The notes beneath the pieces are model-generated. The model was not told where the DNA came from. It worked only from the letters and a program-made list of their open reading frames with translations, and ran no database searches. This document shows positions 1-4,855 of a stretch of DNA of 5,475 nucleotides, one piece after another. How positions within the stretch are numbered: position 1 is the stretch's first letter; the number at the start of each line of letters is the position of its first letter. The DNA comes from Spirochaetes bacterium GWF1_49_6 (GTDB lineage Bacteria > Spirochaetota > Brevinematia > Brevinematales > GWF1-51-8), in contig MIBD01000056.1 in assembly GCA_001829395.1 (NCBI GenBank), positions 10,139 through 15,613 on the forward strand, written 5' to 3'. The position numbers and the translations under genes are program-made.

Positions 1-1046
1 AGGTCGCGCGCCAGTACCTGGAATCCCTTACCGACATTACCCGTATTCGCCGCCTCGATACTCACATTGAGAGAAATCACCTTGATAGTCTCCGCGATCT
101 CTTCGATGGAATTGGCTATATCTGAAATACTTTTTAATTTATCCACGCTCGTATCGACAAAATGGTTGGATACATCCTTGAGGGAATCCATACTCTTATA
201 GAACGTATCGAAATCCTCGACGACCGAATGGGCGCGTTTGATGATAAACGCCAGACTATCCTCGTTATTCTCGTTCATTAAGTCGGACATGGTAATCTGG
301 ATGTCATCGGTAATCCTGTTGCTGAAATTGGCGATCTCCTCGAATTGCGTGATTACCTGGAGGATAACCTCGCGGGAAAAACGGTTCGACGAGGAGGAAA
401 GGTCGGAGATAATGGGGATAATATTCGCGAGGAAATAGATCAGGGTCGCCATGGAGGAGGAGCTTCTCTTTATATTTTCACGTTTACCGAAAAAGGCCTC
501 TACAAAGTCGTTCATGGCGGCAATAATATTTTCATTGATCGAGTAAAAAGTGTTGTTAATCTCTTTCAGCCCGTTCTCGATCAGTTCCTCGTTTACGGTT
601 TCTGGATGAGCCAACATTTCCTCATATTCCGCGAAAGAAAGCAGGGTTTCTTTGATTTTATAGATGTTCGACCTGAGTTTCTCAAACTTGACGTCGACAA
701 AAGAATCTTCTCCGGGCAGGCGGACTTTTTCTAAGAGCATGAACAGGTTGATAATCAGGTTCATAACGGAGTGGACGGTATAAAACGACGTCAGCATCCG
801 GTTACGGGATTCGAGCAGGTATTTCCGGTATACGGTTCTGTCACGCAGGATTCCAAAAATCAAATACAGCATGGAAGCGGAAATAAATAATATGAATAAA
901 GCCACGGGAGTAGAACTGGTCGAAGGGGAGGACAACACTAAATAAAGAAGCGCCCCGCCGCCGGCAAAAAAGACCAAACCGAAAAGGAAAATGGAAAGTA
1001 AGAATTGCGCCTTCAATTCTTTGGGATAATTAAACCGCTTGCTCAT
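1..1046 (-). CDS. Divergent receptor-like (MCP-type) membrane protein, C-terminus beyond window
   Basis: Reading leftwards from ATG at 1046, the frame stays open for 348 codons to the window edge, so the C-terminus is missing. The start has a modest upstream AGGA and suits the promoter at 1114-1142. Two hydrophobic helices (about residues 14-38 and 48-67) are joined by only about nine residues, leaving no room for a periplasmic sensor domain. Residues 70-300 are largely helical and polar; I recognise no HAMP or PAS domain. Residues 324-349 (ISLNVSIEAANTGNVGKGF, then QVLARD) align with the hairpin tip of the MCP signalling domain, which contacts CheA and CheW. The Glu of the IEAA core (E331) is kept, but positions usually Arg and Glu in the ARAGE motif are Asn334 and Asn337. 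It sits divergent to cheA, which supports a signalling role. It could be an atypical transducer, an array accessory protein or a receptor-derived protein with another task. MCP relationship is fairly certain; function is not. Confidence 0.82.
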   Translation of the reverse strand, partial: MSKRFNYPKELKAQFLLSIFLFGLVFFAGGGALLYLVLSSPSTSSTPVALFILFISASMLYLIFGILRDRTVYRKYLLESRNRMLTSFYTVHSVMNLIINLFMLLEKVRLPGEDSFVDVKFEKLRSNIYKIKETLLSFAEYEEMLAHPETVNEELIENGLKEINNTFYSINENIIAAMNDFVEAFFGKRENIKRSSSSMATLIYFLANIIPIISDLSSSSNRFSREVILQVITQFEEIANFSNRITDDIQITMSDLMNENNEDSLAFIIKRAHSVVEDFDTFYKSMDSLKDVSNHFVDTSVDKLKSISDIANSIEEIAETIKVISLNVSIEAANTGNVGKGFQVLARD

Positions 1047-1082
1047 CTGCTAACATCCTGTAAAATTCGATCTCGACTCTTT

Positions 1083-1096
1083 AAAAATCCCCTTTC
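1083..1096 (-). promoter_or_regulatory. Leader motif copy 3 (partial) before the leftward gene
   Basis: On the minus strand the leader reads GAAAGGGGATTTTT. It shares the GAAA-GGGGAT-T-rich order with the motifs before cheA and before the receptor, but lacks the CCTAA end. It lies about 40 bases upstream of the ATG and about 15 bases into the predicted transcript. The match is partial, so it is weaker evidence than the other two copies. Confidence 0.25.
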
Positions 1097-1113
1097 CCGG
1101 CCGGTTATGGCTA

Positions 1114-1142
1114 ATAATATAAAGGAGGGAGATTTTAGTCAA
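1114..1142 (-). promoter_or_regulatory. Sigma70-type promoter for the leftward receptor-like gene
   Basis: On the minus strand, TTGACT (1142-1137) is followed by exactly 17 bases and then TATTAT (1119-1114). These are 5/6 matches to each sigma70 box at ideal spacing. The start of transcription would fall near 1107, giving a leader of about 60 nt before ATG at 1046. An 8-bp palindrome CCGGCCGG (1097-1104) lies just inside that leader. This is read from sequence only; no upstream elements were tested. Confidence 0.6.
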
Positions 1143-1173
1143 GAAAAATATAATTTTAAATTAGAAATAAAAC

Positions 1174-1202
1174 TTGACGTGATAAAAGAAGCGATATAGA
1201 AT
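1174..1202 (+). promoter_or_regulatory. Sigma70-type promoter for cheA
   Basis: TTGACG (1174-1179), 17 bases, then TAGAAT (1197-1202): 5/6 matches to both boxes at ideal spacing. Transcription would start near 1209, leaving a leader of about 100 nt before cheA. Its -35 box lies 31 bp from the -35 box of the leftward promoter, so the two form a compact back-to-back pair that one regulator could affect together. I looked for a flagellar sigma28 pattern here and found none with correct spacing. Confidence 0.5.
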
Positions 1203-1206
1203 CAAT

Positions 1207-1264
1207 AAAAGCTCACGGGGATTTATTAGATAATCTATTATCTATATAAGAATTGGGCTTTTTT
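1207..1264 (+). terminator. Terminator-like fold in the cheA leader (possible attenuator)
   Basis: AAAAGCTCA (1207-1215) can pair with TGGGCTTTT (1254-1262) as a 9-bp stem with one G-U pair. The right arm runs into TTTTTT (1259-1264), the usual look of an intrinsic terminator. The 38-base loop carries its own palindromic hairpin (1227-1244). No gene ends here on the plus strand, so if real it would act as an attenuator of cheA. If transcription starts near 1209 the first two bases of the left arm would be missing, which weakens the stem. The stem is A/U-rich and the loop is long, so a chance fold remains possible. Confidence 0.3.
1227..1244. repeat. Perfect 8-bp inverted repeat, operator-like
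   Basis: TAGATAAT and ATTATCTA flank a 2-bp CT spacer, making an 18-bp near-perfect palindrome. It lies about 20-35 bp downstream of the predicted cheA start of transcription. That position suits a dimeric repressor site, or in RNA a 7-bp hairpin with a 4-nt loop. The region is A+T-rich, which raises the chance expectation, but a full 8+8 match is still notable. No regulator can be named. Confidence 0.45.
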
Positions 1265-1272
1265 GAGAGAAA

Positions 1273-1289
1273 GGGGATTGTTTTCCTAA
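1273..1289 (+). promoter_or_regulatory. Leader motif copy 1 (GGGGATtgTTTTCCTAA) before cheA
   Basis: This 17-base stretch matches 15 of 17 bases at 4828-4844, before the downstream receptor gene. In RNA, with flanking A1272, it can form a 6-bp hairpin (two G-U pairs) with a 4-nt loop. It ends 22 bases before the cheA ATG, just ahead of the Shine-Dalgarno GGAG at 1302-1305. A role in translation or mRNA stability is inference only. Confidence 0.4.
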
Positions 1290-1311
1290 TATTTCAGAAA
1301 CGGAGTGTTTC

Positions 1312-3621
1312 ATGAATCAGCAGGAAACGTCTTCCATTCTTGATAGAGTCAAGAAAACCCTCTCTACGTTTGAAAGCGGCGATTTGATGACCGTTCTTGA
1401 ATTAAAAGAAGCCTACCTGACTATCCAAACCAAACTCTCATCCGACACTTCTTTCCGCGATATTGCGAAATTTGTCAACCAACTGGCGAGAACGGTAATG
1501 AAGCTGTCCCAGATCGGCAACGAAAAGGAAATCCTCGAGATCATCGATACCGCTAACGGGATACTCGGACGGGTATTTTCAGGGGATATCGCCCCGGAAA
1601 ACGCGGCGGTATTAATCGATAAGATGACCCCCGTAATCGAGGAACTCCTGCACCGCGAGAAGAAAAAGGCGGCTGCCGCGAAGGAGAAGATCGGCGGCGC
1701 TGAAACGGGGGGTGTCCAAGAAAACGTTATCGACGATATATCCCTCGAGGAGCATTACGGGACAGCCTACTTCAGCGGGATTGTGGACGATAAGAAAATG
1801 CTTTCCCAGCTTGCCGACGAGATCAAGGAGCATCTCGATGTGGCCCAGTTTACGCTGGTCGAACTGGAGTATGATGAGACCAATCATGAAAATATCAATA
1901 AAGTATTCCGCGCATTTCATACCATCAAGGGTTCCTCCGCGTTCCTGGGGCTGAAGAATTTCGAGGAAATCGGCCACCAGATGGAGAATCTTCTCGTACT
2001 TATCCGCGACGGGAAGATACGGATTACGCGCGACCTGATCGATGTTATTTTTTACGGGATCGATCTCCTGCGCAACCTTGTTTCCATCATGGAAACCCTG
2101 AATTTCGACATCGTTAAAATGCGGGAAAGTTTTCTGAAGGTGGATATCTTTTCTTATATCGACCTGATCAGACGAATCCTCTCCCAATACCAGACGAAGA
2201 AGATCGGCGAAATACTCGCCGAAGAGGGAAAGCTGACGAAGGACGAAATCCTGTCCATCCTCCAGAAACAGGCCGAGTCCGACGATAAATTCGGGACGAT
2301 CGCGGTGCGTGAAAAAATGGTCTCCGCCGAAGATGTGAAGGACGCCATCCGCAAGCAGTCATCCATCACCAAGAAAGTCAGCTATGTCAAGGTATCCAAC
2401 GAGCGCCTGAATACGTTGATCGATATAGTCGGGGAGCTGGTGATTAACCAGTCGATGCTCCGGCAGGTGATCGACAGCGAGAGGAAAGTGACCCGGAGAG
2501 ACGCCGCTAGCGATGACAGCGGGATAGGCGTAGAAAAAATTATTTCCCAACTCGAGGGGATCACGACCAATATCAAGAACATCGTTCTTTCCATGGGAAT
2601 GGTGCCGATTACGGAAGTGTTCAACAAGCTCCGCGTCGTCATCAGGAATACCTCCAACGAACTCCATAAAACAGTGATAGTGGATATCCACGGCGAGGAT
2701 ACGGAACTCGACAGGAATGTCGTCGAGGCGATTTACGACCCCCTCGTGCATATGGTGCGTAACTCGGTGGATCACGGTATCGAATCCCCGGAAGAGCGGA
2801 CGAAGCGCGGGAAGGATAAAGTCGGCAGGATATCCGTATCGGCGGAACACCGCGGGAACGGTATCCAGATTATTATCGAGGACGACGGGGCGGGTATCGA
2901 CAAGGATATTATCATCCGCAAGGGTATCGAGCGCGGGTTAATCACCGAGGAACACTCCCGCGAGATGACCGATAAGGAAATCTATAATCTCCTCTTTCTG
3001 CCGGGATTTTCCACCGCGAAGAAGGTGACCGAGGTTTCCGGGCGCGGCGTAGGGCTGGACGTAGTCAGGAAGAATATCGACGAAATACACGGGAAAGTCG
3101 AGATCACGTCGGAATTAGGCAAGTATACCCGTTTCATCATCCGTCTCCCGTTGACGCTCGCGATTATCGAGGGGTTTGTCATCCAGATCGCGGAGAATAA
3201 CTACGTGCTCCCGTTCAACTCGGTCGACGAGATACTGGTTCCGCAGGCCGATCAGGTCAAGGAGATGGGGGACGGGAGCAAAATGCTGTATAACCGGGGG
3301 AACTATATCCCGTTGATATTCTCCACCGCCATTTTCTCGCGGGAATACGAGAAAAAAGACGCGAACGCGCAAATTTTAGCGGTAATTATTTCGCATGAAA
3401 ATAAAAACTATGGTATATTAGTGGATAGGATAATCGGCAAACAGGAAATAGTGATCAAGAATCTCGGGGAGAGCCTCAGTCACATGTCTATTTTCTCCGG
3501 GGGCACAATTTTCGGCGACGGGGCGATCGGGTTTGTCGTGGATATCGAGGGCTTTCTCGACGCGGCGAAAAACAAGGAAGAAAATATGGTCACTTCTAAT
3601 AACCCTCTTTTCAATCAGTAA
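1312..3621 (+). CDS. cheA: Chemotaxis histidine kinase CheA
   Basis: CheA is the cytoplasmic kinase of receptor arrays; it autophosphorylates on an HPt histidine and passes the phosphate to CheY. The 769-residue protein starts at an ATG six bases after GGAG. Domains in order: an unrecognised helical N-terminal region with a basic Ala/Lys-rich linker (1-147); P1/HPt (about 148-260) with phospho-acceptor His203 in AFHTIKGSSAFLGL; a paired helical segment (about 296-350) with two repeats resembling MshEN-type modules in place of a clear CheY-binding P2; P3 dimerisation helices (about 359-435); P4 ATPase with N box (H480, N484, D487, H488), G1 (DDGAGI, 524-529), F box (FLPGFSTA, 562-569) and G2 (GRGVGLD, 577-583); and P5 CheW-like domain (about 618-755) with GTIFGDG. 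All catalytic boxes are intact, so it should be active. Gly429 replaces the Arg common in the P3 motif before MVPI. It heads the cheY-cheW-mcp cluster. Confidence 0.98.
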   Translation: MNQQETSSILDRVKKTLSTFESGDLMTVLELKEAYLTIQTKLSSDTSFRDIAKFVNQLARTVMKLSQIGNEKEILEIIDTANGILGRVFSGDIAPENAAVLIDKMTPVIEELLHREKKKAAAAKEKIGGAETGGVQENVIDDISLEEHYGTAYFSGIVDDKKMLSQLADEIKEHLDVAQFTLVELEYDETNHENINKVFRAFHTIKGSSAFLGLKNFEEIGHQMENLLVLIRDGKIRITRDLIDVIFYGIDLLRNLVSIMETLNFDIVKMRESFLKVDIFSYIDLIRRILSQYQTKKIGEILAEEGKLTKDEILSILQKQAESDDKFGTIAVREKMVSAEDVKDAIRKQSSITKKVSYVKVSNERLNTLIDIVGELVINQSMLRQVIDSERKVTRRDAASDDSGIGVEKIISQLEGITTNIKNIVLSMGMVPITEVFNKLRVVIRNTSNELHKTVIVDIHGEDTELDRNVVEAIYDPLVHMVRNSVDHGIESPEERTKRGKDKVGRISVSAEHRGNGIQIIIEDDGAGIDKDIIIRKGIERGLITEEHSREMTDKEIYNLLFLPGFSTAKKVTEVSGRGVGLDVVRKNIDEIHGKVEITSELGKYTRFIIRLPLTLAIIEGFVIQIAENNYVLPFNSVDEILVPQADQVKEMGDGSKMLYNRGNYIPLIFSTAIFSREYEKKDANAQILAVIISHENKNYGILVDRIIGKQEIVIKNLGESLSHMSIFSGGTIFGDGAIGFVVDIEGFLDAAKNKEENMVTSNNPLFNQ

Positions 3622-3677
3622 TATGGAGGAAAAGAGGGCAAGCCTCCGCACTTCGCGCGAAGATAAAGAAGTGGCCA

Positions 3678-3706
3678 TTGGGCGTATTTTAAAGATATAT
3701 CATTAT
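3678..3706 (+). promoter_or_regulatory. Weak candidate promoter for cheY-cheW
   Basis: TTGGGC (3678-3683), 17 bases, then CATTAT (3701-3706): 4/6 matches to each sigma70 box at correct spacing. The match is poor enough to occur by chance in this A+T-rich gap. It is listed because the long leader before cheY makes an internal start plausible. Confidence 0.2.
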
Positions 3707-3707
3707 T

Positions 3708-3724
3708 AATGTTAAAAATGTTAA
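3708..3724. repeat. Direct repeat AATGTTAA x2, 9-bp period
   Basis: AATGTTAA occurs at 3708-3715 and again at 3717-3724. The 9-bp step is close to one helical turn, as in some tandem half-sites for DNA-binding proteins. The sequence is simple and A+T-rich, so chance is a real alternative. Confidence 0.35.
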
Positions 3725-3740
3725 TAGTTTTTGCGTCAGT

Positions 3741-3752
3741 CCCCGCGAGGGG
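3741..3752 (+). other. Small GNRA-loop hairpin upstream of cheY
   Basis: CCCC, GCGA, GGGG forms a 4-bp G-C stem closed by a GCGA loop, which is a GNRA tetraloop; T3740-G3753 could add a wobble pair. It stands out as a very G+C-rich island in an A+T-rich leader about 95 bases before the cheY start. GNRA loops are common in folded RNAs, so it may be part of a larger leader structure. The direct evidence is only base pairing. Confidence 0.35.
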
Positions 3753-3846
3753 GGAACCGCCCGTATTAACCGTGAAACTTTTAAAAAAGGTACGGATGAA
3801 TTAAAAAAGGGTGCAGGTCTGGAATAAACTCTATTAAGGAGCGGGT

Positions 3847-4212
3847 ATGTCCATTTTAATCGTAGACGATTCAGGGGTGGTCAGGAGTGTAGTAAAGAAA
3901 TCGCTCGATCTTTACGGATACAGGGACGTTCTCGAGGCCGTGGACGGTGTGGATGCGATGAATAAAATTAAAAGCGTTTATCAATCCATCGAGCTGTACG
4001 TGCTCGATGTCAATATGCCGAATATGGACGGCATCACGCTGATAGGCGAGATTCGCCGGCTCGATACCGCCACGCCGATCGTGATGCTGACTACCGAATC
4101 GGATAAACAGAAAATGGTACAGGCGAAGAATATGGGGGCGACCGGATGGATCATCAAACCGTTTGATGCGGACAAGTTCATCAAAGTGGTGGAGATGTTC
4201 CTGAAGAAGTAA
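3847..4212 (+). CDS. cheY: Chemotaxis response regulator CheY
   Basis: This is a single-domain receiver of 121 residues, the usual CheY length, with no output domain. It accepts phosphate from CheA and in flagellated bacteria binds the switch protein FliM. The acidic pocket is Asp7/Asp8, the phospho-acceptor is Asp54 (VLDVNMPNMDG), the switch Thr is Thr82 or its neighbour Thr83, and the invariant Lys is Lys104 in KPF. The aromatic switch residue, Tyr106 in E. coli CheY, corresponds to Trp101 here (GATGWIIKPF). The ATG is five bases after AAGGAG. cheW follows after 15 bp, so the two are almost certainly co-transcribed. The setting between cheA and cheW supports CheY over another stand-alone receiver. 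No CheZ, CheX or CheC phosphatase gene is visible nearby. Confidence 0.96.
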   Translation: MSILIVDDSGVVRSVVKKSLDLYGYRDVLEAVDGVDAMNKIKSVYQSIELYVLDVNMPNMDGITLIGEIRRLDTATPIVMLTTESDKQKMVQAKNMGATGWIIKPFDADKFIKVVEMFLKK

Positions 4213-4227
4213 GCCAAGGAGGTTCTT

Positions 4228-4734
4228 ATGGCTGACAACGCGACCAAGTACCTGGTATTCAACATCAATGACGAGGACTACGGGGTGCCTATCTCGAAAA
4301 TCCGGGAGGTCATCCGTTTCGTGAAAATCACGCCTATTCACGAAGCGTCCGATTTCCTGAAGGGCGTGATAAACCTTCGCGGGAAGATCATCCCGATTAT
4401 CGATATGCGCGCGAAGTTCGGGATGCCGGAGCAGGATTACTCCGACCGTACCGTCTTTATTATCGTGGATATCATGGGCGCAAAGGAAGTGTTCAACCTC
4501 GGAATGTCGGTGGACGCGGTTCAGGATGTGGTCAGTATCAAGGAGGAGGATGTCGAGAAGACTCCCGATATCGGGCTGCGCCTGAAGAGCCAGTATCTCG
4601 ACGGTATCGCCAAGGTGGGCGAGCACATGATTATGATGCTGAATATGGACAAGATTCTCGGTTCCGACGAGGTGGTTGAGATTCGCGAATTCAGCGAAAA
4701 GCACGTGGACGTACAGGAGGCGAAGGCGATTTAA
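4228..4734 (+). CDS. cheW: Chemotaxis coupling protein CheW
   Basis: CheW is a cytoplasmic adaptor that joins receptor signalling tips to the P5 domain of CheA. The 168-residue protein is one CheW domain (about 5-145). Family signatures include the first strand YLVFNINDEDYGVPI with IREVI (Glu27), the block GVINLRGKIIPIIDMR (residues 46-61, with Arg51 in the place of the receptor-binding Arg of E. coli CheW), and the late DGIAKVGEHMIMMLNMDKIL strand pair. About 22 charged residues form a C-terminal tail. A strong AAGGAGG lies five bases before the ATG, fixing the start. It is directly downstream of cheY and upstream of a receptor gene. No extra receiver domain is present, so it is CheW and not CheV. 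Confidence 0.97.
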   Translation: MADNATKYLVFNINDEDYGVPISKIREVIRFVKITPIHEASDFLKGVINLRGKIIPIIDMRAKFGMPEQDYSDRTVFIIVDIMGAKEVFNLGMSVDAVQDVVSIKEEDVEKTPDIGLRLKSQYLDGIAKVGEHMIMMLNMDKILGSDEVVEIREFSEKHVDVQEAKAI

Positions 4735-4855
4735 CGGTTTTGATGAAGCAGGGTAAAAATTAATAAAGGATAGAGGTGAAAGGGGCGGGGTTCTTTAAGA
4801 TAGGGGCGGCAAGCTCTAAGGGAAAGAGGGGATAATTTTCCTAAAGGAGCGTTGT
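4735..4855 (+). other. Leader between cheW and the receptor gene
   Basis: This 121-bp stretch has no gene. AGGGGCGG occurs twice (4781-4788 and 4802-4809), 21 bp apart, which puts both copies on the same face of the helix. A copy of the leader motif (4828-4844) and the receptor's Shine-Dalgarno site follow. I see no terminator after cheW, so read-through into the receptor is likely. A TTGATG at 4740-4745 has no good partner -10 box, so no promoter is called. Confidence 0.4.
4828..4844 (+). promoter_or_regulatory. Leader motif copy 2 (GGGGATaaTTTTCCTAA) before the receptor gene
   Basis: It matches the copy before cheA at 15 of 17 bases, and the surrounding purine-rich GAAA is shared too. With A4827 it can form the same 6-bp hairpin (two G-U pairs, loop TAAT). 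It overlaps the start of the AAAGGAG Shine-Dalgarno region by two bases, so a hairpin could affect ribosome access. The function is unknown. Confidence 0.4.

Larger units (their letters stand above)
3622..3846 (+). other. 225-bp cheA-cheY gap with structured elements
   Basis: No credible gene is present. The gap holds ggagg/cctcc (3625-3629 with 3643-3647), which could pair after the cheA stop, and a 6-bp stem CACTTC/GAAGTG (3649-3654 with 3668-3673) enclosing a perfect 12-bp palindrome CTTCGCGCGAAG (3651-3662). It also holds a direct repeat (3708-3724), a C4-GCGA-G4 hairpin (3741-3752) and CCGTA/TACGG (3761-3765 with 3791-3795). No run of T follows any of these stems, so I do not call a terminator. 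The length contrasts with the 15-bp cheY-cheW spacing and suggests a separate control point for cheY-cheW. I do not recognise a known riboswitch. Confidence 0.45.

Noticed and set aside
345..734. Plus-strand open frame of 129 codons in the left region
   Set aside because: It lies antisense to the receptor-like gene, whose minus-strand translation shows membrane helices and an MCP tip; no Shine-Dalgarno site supports the plus frame.
1121..1130. AAAGGAGGGA resembling a strong plus-strand Shine-Dalgarno site
   Set aside because: No start codon follows at a workable distance; it falls inside the spacer of the leftward promoter.
1168..1198. Possible sigma28 (flagellar) promoter: TAAA with GCGATATA
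   Set aside because: The gap between the two halves is about 19 bases instead of about 15, and the second box matches GCCGATAA poorly.
1005..1199. Plus-strand 64-codon open frame across the divergent control region
   Set aside because: It overlaps the leftward gene's start and both predicted promoters, has no clear ribosome site, and its product looks non-coding.
1612..2187. Minus-strand open frame of 191 codons inside cheA
   Set aside because: It is fully antisense to the CheA HPt region, without ribosome site or family resemblance.
3625..3690. Possible cyclic di-GMP (GEMM) riboswitch from GGGCAAGCCTCCG-like bases
   Set aside because: The conserved elements are not in the right order and the second half with its tetraloop receptor is not seen.
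3622..3690. Intrinsic terminator after cheA
   Set aside because: Stems exist but none is followed by a T run of the expected kind.
3871..4704. Long minus-strand open frame (277 codons) opposite cheY and cheW
   Set aside because: It is antisense to two unmistakable genes, spans their junction, and its translation is His/Asp/Leu-rich with no family resemblance; a shadow of codon bias.
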